Source of the DNA: Berghia stephanieae
Taxonomy: Eukaryota; Mollusca; Gastropoda; Nudibranchia; Aeolidiidae
Length of the DNA stretch: 64,000 bases
Direction of reading: 5' to 3'
Assembly (NCBI GenBank): GCA_034508935.3
Contig: CM067445.1
Location: 73,937,569 to 74,001,568, forward strand
Shown here: positions 39,842 to 50,039 of the stretch, piece after piece
Layout of the letters: every line of letters begins with the position of its first letter
Numbering within the stretch: the stretch's first letter is position 1
Position numbers and translations under genes: made by a program
The notes under the pieces: generated by a model
What the model was told of the DNA's origin: nothing
Seen by the model: the letters and a program-made list of their open reading frames with translations, nothing else
Database searches by the model: none

Positions 39842-42800
39842 ATGCAAGCTTCAGGACTTATTCCAGCGAGGTTCCTCACATTAACAGCACATCTAATTCT
39901 TGTTATAGTTATTTTTTGGACGAGAGTAAGTTTGTAAGAGTTGTCAGTAGATTTTCTGTGTTGTCTTTATATAATAAGTATTGCCTTATGTGCTAGATAT
40001 TTCAAAACACATTTCTATCCAAAAGCCGGTCAGAAGTGTTCAGTATCTAAATCACCCCTATGTTATATTTTCCCAAACTGTGGTATATTATATTGTTTAT
40101 CATCAGTTAGGATTGGCATGCATATATTGCCTATGTCGTGAACGGATTTCCCAATCTCGTTCACGATGTACAAAATAAGGAAAAAGTTCAGAAAAAGTCT
40201 CCACCGAAGTGGGCGTTCTCCACATATGTAGAGGACATATATGGGCGGTTAAAAAATGCTCTAGAGCACCTCGGGAATCGTCCCGGTCTAGCCTGATTCT
40301 TATAACATACCAAAAGTATGGCGGATCGGATCTTCGAAGATGCTACGATAGGCAAAAATAGTATGTTGTCTGCTGAGAATAAGGCTGTGGTCAAGAGAAA
40401 GAATGAAGGGTGTCACAAGCTTTTATAGGAGACACGATGACGTCACGTTTACGCGGGAGACAGTGAACAAACACAACATGAAGATTACTCACAACAGCCT
40501 GATCGAGACACGACAGTCATACCATAACAAAACACTTACAACAACAACAACATAAACCTATCACAATAATCAGTGGCATAAAATCTTCCCCACATTCCTC
40601 CCCCTCCTAAAATGCTTTCCCTCCTGAAGTTATACCCGATATAGATGAAAAGTGGGAAGATCTCATGTTTGCATAAGTTTGTCGGGTTCCAAAACATTAC
40701 TTAAAATATCTATATCAGAACATAGTACTTATGAAAGTTGGACCAAAATTTATAAAAGATAACTTGTTAGGAAGGATGCAATATTTTAAATTTCATTGGG
40801 GATATAAGCAATCAAAATTGTAAGGCAATATCAGTGGTTGCTTGCTGCACTTGTAAATGGCTGATATATATATCCCAATTTTTTTTTTTTTCTAAAACAA
40901 TGCAGCTGAAAATAGAGCTTATTTAGTATTTACATTATTGCTAGCAGGCCAGGGAATCTCTTTATTAATTAATAGACAAGATGACAATCACCAGGGATAA
41001 TGTCAGAAATAAAACAAGCATAGTTGGAACCATGTGGTAATATGGTAATGCACCGAGGATATCACAGCATGTCGGTGACATGGATAAAATTGAAAGGGTA
41101 CAAAGGAGAGCAACGAAGCTTTGTTCAGATTTGAAGCATCTACCATATGAAGATAGACTGAGGCATCTCAAACTACCATCATTGTACTACAGAAGACAAA
41201 GAGGAGACATGATACAAGTATATAAGATAATAAACGAGAAAGATAGAGTAGATAGAGAGCAAATACTACCAGAGAGCACATTTAATAGAACGAGAGGACA
41301 TAGCGACAAATTAAAAAAAAGACAGGCCAGATTAAATGTAAGAATATGCTCCTTTGGACTCAGAGTGACAGATAACTGGAACAGCCTTCCAGAAGATGTA
41401 ATTAAAGCGAGGACAGTGAATGAGTTCAAAGACAAGTTAGACAAACACTGGCATTACAAGCGTTACCAGTTCCGCCCCAACCATGCAGGTGCGCGTAGAT
41501 ATATCAGAGATAGTGCAGAACGGGTATTACAGGCATAGCCTTCAACCCGAAGAAGAGGTATCAAGGTATGTCAGTTACCAATTCATGTTAATGTCTATAA
41601 TACAGGTCCTGCCACAAGGTGGTATCCATCATCATTTTTAAGCTTATGCTTCTGACTCACCTGATTGAGGTAGTAAAATACCTTCTGATGTATATACATA
41701 ATCCCCTCCCTCTCCTGCTTGAGGTGATCACCCATGTGTTCATGATCAGTTCATAGGGGTACCATGATTTCCTGGCCCACATGGTCGTCGTGGTAACCTC
41801 ATGGGCTCTTTCTCACATCTTGGCTTATTCTGGTTCCATCAGGTTGGGTCGGGTTCTAGAGCCATTATCAGATGGGCCTCTGGGTAGCTCTCTCCCTTCC
41901 TCGCCTGTGATTCCGAGGGGTACCATCCCTGGTATCATCAGGTCTCTGGGTTCAGGGGGGCTTACACCAGGTATCATCAAGCCTGTGGTTCCGAGGGGTT
42001 CCAACCCTGGTATCATCAGGTCTTGGTTTCAGGGCACTTTTTTAGCTGTCATCAAACCTGTGATTGCTTGGGGTATCATCAGGCTCCCTGTGCATGGTGT
42101 CTGCTCCTGGTGTCTCTAGTAGTCCCTTGTGCCCTTGAGTCATCATGATGTGAGAAGTTTCTTAGTGGGGAGGTGAAACCTCTACCCTTTGATGGGGAGG
42201 TGAAAGTGTCACCTCTACCCCTTCTCCTTCAGCCTTTGGTTCCAGTCTAGTATCATCAGGCTGAGCTTCTCTGGCATTTTCTTTGGAATTGAACCCCTTC
42301 ATCACTGTCACTGCCATGTTGACAGTGGTGGCATCGACTCGTTGCTATTCTGCTCAGTTGATACAGACCGTGATGTTGCTCCAGACAGTCATACATACTT
42401 TGTTGTTTCTTTCCATGGTCTGGGGTTTGTCTTTTTGTACATAGCAACAGATATGAGTCATGACAGAGTTGGAGGCTTCTTGATTGACCTTTCTTCTTAA
42501 AGTTTGTGTCTGTTTTTTACACATAACACTGCACCGAAGACGAAATCTGCAATGATGCTGGCAGGACTGATCAGGATTGCATTCAGTTATAAATTATTAT
42601 TATAATTTTTTTTTTTTTTTTTTTTTTTTTCTGTCTTCGAAGTGCACTTTGTTGCCTCTTCTAATTCCATAGTCGAATTTCATCTATTCAACTCTGTCTT
42701 CAATGGTTTCCTAGCAGTCTTGTGAGCTTGCTTTAAACATTATTTTTAACATTTCGCCAATAATTACCCTCTTCCTTTATGGGTTTAGGCATAAGCTCAC

Positions 42801-45266
42801 ATCCTTTGTTGTAAAATCTATCTATCATTGACTGCACTACAGATGATGGAAGCAATTAGTAATACATATTCTTCCTAGGTATGTAGCTTCATAATGTCAC
42901 CATTTTTTTTTTTTCTTTCGCTCTTCTTGACCATTTTTCACTAGTCAGAGAGCAGTGGTTCAGGTCTTGTGCCTTTAAGGAGGCTACCCATGCCATGTCT
43001 AGTTTGTTCCTTGATTTGAAATTATTATCAAGGAAATAATTGACCTGAATAAGAATTCTTAACTGCTGCTCATGTCATTACTTACACTGTGGTGGTGATT
43101 GAAGTGATCTGATTTGTGAGAGTTTATTTTGCATCTTTGTTGAGGGTCATAGAATGCCATTGGTAGATCCCCAGTTCATGAAGATTTCTAGCACAAAGCA
43201 GCTTTCCGTACATACCAAGGACGCTTGAGTTTAATAAACTCCCCTTGAACTGTTCAATAACCCTAGGACATATTCTAGAATAATCAAGTGCTTAGAGGGT
43301 TAAACCAGAAAAGGATACTAGCCTTCCTCGATGATACCCTTGTCCTTGGAAAATATTTTGACGATCATTTATCAAACTTAAAACAAGTTTTTCAACGCTT
43401 CCGACAATTTGGACTTAGATTAAAGCCAAAGAAGTTTGATCTGTTTCAACGAGAAGTTGAATTCCTGGGAAGGAAGGTAGGAAGAAATGGCCTGGAACTA
43501 ACAAATGCTTCCATTGGAGTGATTGAGAACTGGCCCCCACCAAAGTCAGTTAAAGATATCGAAAGATACGTGGGGTTAGTAAACTTTCACAGAGCATTCA
43601 TAAAAGATATGGCAAAAATCATGGAACCACTTACCAGGCTGTTGAAGAAAAAGAAATTCTGTTGGGAGTCCGAACAGCAGCAAGCTTTTGATCAATCGAA
43701 GTCGATCCTATGTACCCCGCCTGTTCTAGCGATTCACATGTCCCAAGGCCAATTTATACTGGACACTGATGCTTCTGATTTCGCTATAGGTTCAGAGCTC
43801 CTCCAAATACAAGAGGGAGTAGAGAGAGTCATAGCATATGGAAGTTTTACTTTAACATCCTAACAAAGGAACTACTGCACGACACGGAAGGAATTGTTGG
43901 CAGTTGTTAGATTTACCAATCAGTTCCGTCACTATTTATTGGGGAAAGAATTCATATTGCGCACGAACCATAGGAGTCTAACCTGGCTGATGAATTTCAA
44001 GAGACCAGAGGGTCAACTCGCTAGATGGTTAGAAGCGCTGAGCATCTTTTCCATGAAAATTGAATACAGACCGGGGACCAAACTAAAAAACGCAGATGCA
44101 CTCTCCAGACCACCTAAAACCGACACACCTTGCCCACATTATGCAGACATGATAGACCTGAAGGATTTACCCTGCAGTGGATGCAATTACTGTACCCGCG
44201 TACAGATGTGGGATGTGGTCAAAATTCTCAGATGACATTGATGATGTTGTCCAGTTACCTATCATCAACTCTGAAATCAAAAGAGCACCCAGGTGTGAAG
44301 AGAGATTGTCATCTGGAATTCGCATTGTTGTCAGAGATCTCTCAAGTGCTTGTCCTCACAACCAGATCAATTCAGAAGAAATATTCACAAATACTAAGCA
44401 AGAGTGGAGAGAAGCACAAGCTGAGGACCCCAGCCTAGTGTTTTTGGTCAACTGGTTCAAAGACAAGACAGTACCACGCCAAGCAGATCTCAAACTGGCA
44501 AATGCGGCACAAAAATTTTACTGGCTAAACCAGTACCTACCTGCAAGACGACATCATATATAAAAGAGGTACGGATGAAAGAGACCTACTAGTGGTGCCC
44601 CCAAAGTTTAGGGTTGCTTGCAGCGCCAATTGTCATGAACGGATTTCCCAATCTCGTTCACGATGTACAAAATAAGGAAAAAGTTCAGAAAAAGTCTCCA
44701 CCGAAGTGGGCGTTCTCCATATATGTAGAGGACATATATGGGCGGTTAAAAAATGCTCTAGAGCACATCGGGAATCGTCCCGGTCTAGCCTGATTCTTAT
44801 AACATACCAAAAGTATGGCGGATTGGATCTTCGAAGATGCTACGATAGGCAAAAATAGTATGTTGTCTGCTGAGAATAAGGCTGTGGTCAAGAGAAAGAA
44901 TGAAGGGTGTCACAAGCTTTTATAGGAGACACGATGACGTCACGTTTACGCGGGAGACAGTGAACAACACAACATGAAGATTACTCACAACAGCCTGATT
45001 GAGACACGACAGTCATACCATAACAAAACACTTACAACAACAACAACATAAACCTATCACAATAATCAGTGGCATAAAATCTTCCCCACACCTACTTCAC
45101 TGATATTCACTTGTAACGTGACTTTAATTTTTCCGTTAACTCTTATGCCCTATCCGTTAGATGATACTTTATGTAATGAATTTGCTATTTTTCTCGCAGT
45201 TTCAGTTATAACTAGTCGATTTCTCCTTCAACAGAGATCATCTGATTCTCTAACCTCCCACTTATT

Positions 45267-45361
<95 letters not shown>

Positions 45362-46534
45362 GTCACAAAGTACTTTCCACCAGATCTAACAGACCCAGCT
45401 ACCCAGCCACTGTATGGTGGGCATGTGTTCAGAAAAACTCTGGATTGCTCCAGGATCAATACCTATCTCCCTGTGTTGGAGGCGAATGCTCTATTAACTG
45501 AGCTATTGGGACCCCCCTATTATCATTTGATAATTCGAAATTAAGTTTAATCATTTTGTTTTCAGGATGACAACATCAAGAGCGACCTTCCAGAAGAGTA
45601 CACGGACTCAGAATATGACGATAAAGATATTGAGTATGTATCCATTATTTTTTTAGAGCCATATTCGAATAAATATTCATTGCTTTATTACTGGAGTTGT
45701 TTTGTTTCTTTTGAGGTTCAGGCTAATTTACTACTTCTTAGATAAAACATGCTTTCATCATATTTTTGTTAATGGTTTTAAACTTTCACTCTTATGCTTA
45801 TAGGATTGAATAATAGTCTTAATTCAGAAAATTTTTGTTTTTCTATTTTTCTATTTTTTTTTGTTTTTGTTGTTCTCTTTGGATTTTATTCACCATATCT
45901 AACTCAACTCTTTCTTTTCAGATCAATTGTAGCTTTGTCCGTAACCCTTGGTCTTTTTCTTCTGGAGTTGATAGGTTTTATGGGTGGTATAACGATGTTC
46001 ATGTCATTTCAAGGCCTCATTTGTATCCTTTTCAGACGCACTCGATTTTATTTGTTCCAAAAGATTTAGTATTGTACTCAATGATTATTTATCTATGGAT
46101 AATGCATAAGGAAATTGACTCCATCTTAATTATTAAATGGTAAATAGAAATGAATATAATTAATAATGTAGTGCCAATTCCTACATTTTCCACCCTCATA
46201 GCTCACATAACCTCACGTGTTCATGTAGTTCCTGCCACCTAAATTAAATAAATATTAGAAGGCATTTTATTACATTATGAGTTAAAGTGTCAAAAATGTA
46301 TCACATTAAACATTTATGTTCTAATATCCTTCCAGTATGAAAGTGTTTGAAATCCTTAACTGAATCCCAGCCACAACAGCTCACAGTGCAGCAGCTATCG
46401 CCTGTTCCTACTTCTTATTTGACCAGTGGCCTTTCGAGTGGTACTGGTACATTTTTGGCTTTTGTTCAGCATTTCCTGCCGTCACAGAACTTGTGTATTT
46501 GATTGCTGTCCTATGTCTACGGAAAGGATATTAA
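39842..46534 (+). CDS. TMEM107: Transmembrane protein 107 (TMEM107), complete, four coding exons
   Basis: Ciliary transition-zone protein that helps recruit MKS-module proteins and gate membrane-protein entry. Exons: 39842-39925, 45566-45633, 45922-46022, 46371-46534; phases 0, 2, 1 join cleanly into 138 residues plus TAA (vertebrate protein about 140). Exon 1 encodes MQASGLIPARFLTLTAHLIL and the first membrane helix. Exon 2 is the acidic loop with EEYTDSEYDDKDIE. Exon 3 has the family signature ALSVTLGLFLLELIGF, helix 2. Exon 4 has helices 3 and 4 with FDQWPFEWYWYIFGFCSAFP and AVTELVYLIAVLCL. Start chosen because it matches the family N-terminus. Intron 1 is swollen to 5.6 kb by an LTR element and a SINE. 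An AATAAA at 46957 is a plausible poly(A) signal. Confidence 0.96.
40134..40594 (-). repeat. LTR, left copy
   Basis: 461 bp, TG...CA. Read on the minus strand it holds a CRE palindrome TGACGTCA (40438-40445) followed about 10 bases on by TCCTATAAAA, a TATA box (40421-40428). Matches the right LTR almost throughout. Confidence 0.9.
40960..41590 (+). mobile_element. CR1-superfamily LINE C-terminal fragment inside the LTR element
   Basis: Plus-strand frame of about 150 codons: DKIERVQRRATKLCSDLKHL, PYEDRLRHLKLPSLYYRRQR, GDMIQVYKIINEKD, RVTDNWNSLPEDVIKARTVN and FKDKLDKHWHY. This is the thumb and end of a CR1/Rex-type LINE polymerase. It is well preserved, with traces of the preceding strand upstream (FVRP...YGNA-like). 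It was either inserted into, or captured by, the LTR element. Confidence 0.8.
41640..43200 (-). mobile_element. Internal region of the LTR element with degenerate short repeats
   Basis: The plus strand carries GGTATCATCA at 41931, 41970, 42009 and 42072 (a variant at 42249), about 39-63 bases apart with CCGAGGGG in between. Read on the minus strand this gives recurring PDDTR/GTPRNHR-like text. It might be the remains of the element's own sense-strand coding region, but no family motif is visible. A 26-T run lies at 42606-42630. Confidence 0.4.
43210..44610 (+). mobile_element. Ty3/gypsy pol fragment (reverse transcriptase end, RNase H, start of integrase region)
   Basis: Fossil pol piece, broken, with perhaps a few breaks. 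Parts seen: reverse-transcriptase catalytic region with AFLDD, the thumb region (VEFLGRKVGRNGLEL), RNase H beginning LDTDASDFAIG, and linker up to text typical of the start of integrase. It ends exactly at the primer-site-like segment next to the right LTR. It lies on the strand opposite to the LTR signals. Confidence 0.8.
44631..45090 (-). repeat. LTR, right copy
   Basis: 460 bp. Carries the same CRE (44935-44942) and TATA box on the minus strand as the left copy. Next to it, just inside the element, is the primer-binding-like segment. Confidence 0.9.
45270..45357. repeat. (CA)n(TA)n microsatellite at a SINE end
   Basis: CA run followed by about 30 TA units, directly abutting a minus-strand SINE family B. 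It probably arose from the SINE's 3' tail. Confidence 0.9.
45358..45516 (-). repeat. SINE family B, minus strand, with readable tRNA-like head
   Basis: The complement begins GGTCCCAATAGCTCAGTTAA (A box), then AGAGCATTCGCCTCCAACAC and GGTATTGATCCTGGAG (B-box like), and the body AGATCTGGTGGAAAGTACTT. Ends about 50 bases before TMEM107 exon 2. Confidence 0.75.
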
Positions 46535-47330
46535 TAATGCTTAATCAATATTTCCTAGCAACTTATATAAAATGTTCTCTTCAGACTACTTCAGATCAAC
46601 TAATTATAGACAAATGAGAGCTTTTCTTTTTCAATACTTCAAGGTAATTTTTTGTGAAAAAAAGTTCTCTCTTGAAGGGTCATGATGAAAAATATTTTCA
46701 TTTGTCTTGCATTGGTTGACATGACACTGTTTTACATTAATTCTAGCCATAACGAAAATGAATGTTTTATCAGTTTACATCAAAATTAGTCTTTTGCTCC
46801 CTCTGTCTGTTAGTTACATTGGCATTGTTGGACAAAGTGAAGTACCTGTTCTGACACTCTTAATTTGGGTTACATTAAGCGTGCACCTTCCTTAACTTTT
46901 CTGTCCTCTGACATTGATTCTTGCAGTAGCAAATAGTGATTCCTTGTTTTGGAAGTAATAAAGCAACTCGGTGGAGTCCTGCCTATATGATGTAATCTGC
47001 TCAGGACTCTGCCTGACTTTTAAAGTTAGTCCTCCTAGCTATTTGCTCCATTTTTCACATCCATCGTATTACCTGACCTTGAGGTTAATAGCACATACAG
47101 TTGTGTCACAAACGATTTGATAATAAGTTCTATGATATTTTCATTTTGAATGGTCTTTCATAATTAAACCCCGCTCAGCGGCAATTTCATAAGTCAGTCC
47201 ACCAAATCCTTTTTTGTCTTTTTTTTTTCTGGTGGATTCCTAAGAATTTTAATCATCAGCTGTCATTTTGACAGCATACACACCAATAGCTGTCGAGTCA
47301 TCTTAACTTACGGGCACAGCATATCATACA
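46535..47330 (+). other. TMEM107: TMEM107 3' untranslated region and flank
   Basis: AT-rich; candidate poly(A) signal AATAAA at 46957-46962. No other reading frame or repeat recognised. Confidence 0.5.
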
Positions 47331-47333
47331 ATA

Positions 47334-48421
47334 GAGGTGCAACCCCTGGATAACGACATTGCCTGGGACTGGAAAATCATGTCATTATCCAGGGGTGTCA
47401 TTATTCTGGGGTTTTCAAGATGGCAGCAAGGGGGCTTGATAAGACCCACGTGGACTAGTACCTAAGAGAAGACACATCTCAACAAAGTTAGAATTGTTTA
47501 CAAAGGGCATACCAGTTACTCTTTCACTCCAATGTGTATTGTCATTGTTTTGATCGTTAACAGTGCTCAACTGCCATTTAACAAAACTAAGAATAATCAA
47601 GACAATAAAGTGCCAATATGGTAATACTGCATAAGAACGCAGATGCACACATCTAGTTTTGATTTTAGTTAAAATCCGTGCAATACTGCTGATGAGTTTT
47701 GAATACCGAAATTTTTCAGTGCACCAAAAGTTACAAGCACTTTAATTCAGTATGTCGACATCTTGCGATATTAAAAACAACCTCCCCTTCCCCCCCCCCC
47801 CCCCCCCCCCCCCCCTCCCAAAAAAAAAAATAGGTACTGACCACAATAATATCAAATTTGCACTGATTTTTGAAAAACAATTAATTTTTCAACTGTAAAT
47901 AATAAAGTGAACGAGGCTGTTATTACTTTCCCGCTATTCCAACATATTATAAGACCTTAAATATCCATAATTGCTCCCATTGGACACGGCATTGGCTATC
48001 AGTTAACCTCTGCTGACCTCAAGACAGGTAGCTAACAGGGAAAATTAATGGACCCTTGAGAATTCCATCCACTAATGGAAAACTTCTTTTGCTGTGGTTC
48101 CATTTGAACTAAGGCGGATTCCAGGCAGTGTAGTAAACATGTGTTCTGAATGGTCGATAACAAGGCGATCTCATTGGGAGGGTAAAAAAGCATTTACCAT
48201 TGTTTAAGAGTACAAGATGACGATGGTTGGGTATCATGCATCGGTATCAACTGCCGATCATTGTTATAACGTTGTTGCTAAACAGGGGTTTTACTAAAAT
48301 GTATGTCGCTATTTTGGGGTTATTATTACTGATGTCATATAGCAAAATAATTGGGACCAGAGGTCAATGTCGCTATCCAGTTGTCATTGTTCAGGGATGT
48401 CATTATCTAGAGGTTGCACTG
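47334..48421. mobile_element. Pogo/Tigger-like non-autonomous DNA transposon (1.09 kb)
   Basis: TA on both sides (47332-47333, 48422-48423). Left end GAGGTGCAACCCCTGGATAA, right complement CAGTGCAACCTCTAGATAA, both followed by AYGACAT-like repeats (GTCATTATCCAGGGG near the left, GTCATTATCTAGAGG near the right). No transposase text recognised inside. Contains a long poly-C run at 47788-47815. Related in its inner right end (AATTGGGACCAG) to the element at 60756-61680. Confidence 0.7.
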
Positions 48422-48429
48422 TACTATGT

Positions 48430-50020
48430 AGATGTCGCTGCTCACAGTTGGAGTCCATGACAAGGTTGTTGTTCATGTATCAGAATCCCTACATGTGTGA
48501 ATTTATTAGTGCACAGATATTCAGAGTTAACCGCTGGTATGAATTCCTTAGTGAGTCATGTTCAAAGACAAAATTTATTCTTTAGGTTTTTCTGAAATAC
48601 AAAAAGTACATTAGTTTGTTTGTTCATTGAGAAATAAAAAAAATGATATGTATACCAAGAATTTTTTCTGAAATATTTTTTTTTTTAAATCACTCCTTAA
48701 CCATTTTATGATATACCTTATTTTTCAAGCAGATGTTATCAAAAGGTTTTCATATTTATTGGGATCAATTTATTTTTTAAAATTTATACCTTAAATGCTG
48801 TCTGAGAAAGTAATGCATAGTTTAGAAAGTCTGGCAAGTCGAAAAGAATCAACAGCAGTGGTGGGTCAAGGACAACAATTTTTTAATTTTACAAAACTTC
48901 TGTACAACATATAATGCTACATCAAAGAAATCATAGTCGGGAAAAGTTTATCTCAAAGCTCTTATAAATAATATGTGATAGTATGGTATCTATAAGAAAT
49001 TATAACTCATAACTACGACTGCAAAACTTTGATTGCCTTCAGCACATTCTTGGGCAAAAGGAAACACATGTACGCCTTCAAATCCGATGTTTTACACTCT
49101 TTGCTTTTTAATTATTATCCAAGTGTAATTTATCTCTCATTTTTGTAATGTCTCTAATATATTCGGACAACATGGCTGACACCTGTTGACATTGAGCTTC
49201 GGCTCAGTGGATAGTCTTATGTTTCCATTTATTCACTGTGTGGAATCTTTAATTTTTACCTGATGTGGACTAATCTTAATAGGACAAAGCATTAGTCTCA
49301 TAACTGCAGGGGACCTTGAAAATCTGAGAACCCTAGCAGAGGACCGGCAATATTGGAAACACCTCACACAGGAAATACTGGAAACAGCCAAGGCGACCCG
49401 ATCTTTCGGTCGAGACGCGAAAGGCATCTAAGTCAAGTCAAGTAAGTCAGTCTAATATATTCATATCGACACATGTCAACGTGAATACCAAGCTGCTAGA
49501 AGCAGTGGACTGTAAAAACTGATGTATAAAAATGAATATAACAGCTTTAAAAAAGAACGAAATACGGAATGTTTTTTTCTTGGCCAATGAATCCAGATTG
49601 ATGGCAAAAAAAGTTCTTTACACATCCAATCAGGAAATACGATAACAAATAGTAAACCAATTGTAGTGTTCAGTTTCTAAGAAAAGCACTCTTCTTGAGA
49701 AATGCCTTTTACACTGCATATGGACAACAAACAGCCAGTCATCTGTTTTTTTACGCACCAAAGTTATCCATTTTTTTCAAAGTCCTCCTTTTCACGCACT
49801 AGTAACTTTCTTAGTAACTGAACATTCATTTTGGTACATTATTATCATAGCACATTATACATTTCTCAAGCTTGGGTCTAGGATGGTTTTTGATATTAAG
49901 TATTGCATTGGATAGGACAGTAACACTTTTCATCTTTGGTCTTTCTTTTGTGTCATATTCTAAAAATCTGATTACAGTATTTTTCTTTCTTTTTAAAAAT
50001 TTCCCTCATGATTACGCGAC
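48430..50020. other. Intergenic with a possible decayed tRNA-type SINE
   Basis: Mostly AT-rich. Around 49146-49440 the phrases GACAACATGGCTGACACCTG and TTGACATTGAGCTTC resemble the body of the SINE at 54990-55250, suggesting a decayed relative. Nothing else recognised. Confidence 0.35.
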
Positions 50021-50039
50021 AACATGTTGTGCTATATAC

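Larger units (their letters stand above)
40134..45090 (-). mobile_element. LTR retroelement with mixed internal region, in TMEM107 intron 1
   Basis: Fossil of a Ty3/gypsy-type LTR element, about 5 kb, broken. It has two LTRs (40134-40594, 44631-45090) beginning TG and ending CA, and a 4-bp target duplication CCTA (40130-40133, 45091-45094). On the minus strand a polypurine tract AGGAGGGGGAGGAA (40595-40608) precedes one LTR. A TGGCGCTGCAAGCAACCC primer-site-like segment (44611-44628) follows the other, so the LTRs read minus. The interior holds a plus-strand LINE fragment, a repeat-rich stretch and a plus-strand gypsy pol fragment. The LTRs differ at about six sites in 461, so the insertion is young. 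Integrity: outer structure whole, coding part incomplete with several breaks. Confidence 0.85.

Noticed and set aside
40188-40394. 68-residue frame present in both LTRs (also 44685-44891)
   Set aside because: It lies wholly inside the LTR and is duplicated only because the LTR is; no protein motif seen.
41781-42119. Plus-strand 112-residue frame with VIPRGTIPGII-like repeats
   Set aside because: Caused by the short nucleotide repeat in the LTR-element interior; no family motif.
45270-45357. CRISPR-like or satellite array
   Set aside because: It is a simple CA/TA dinucleotide repeat at a SINE end with no spacer structure.
47788-47830. Poly-C/poly-A run as a structural signal
   Set aside because: Homopolymer runs of this kind occur at many places in the window and may be length errors; no associated feature.
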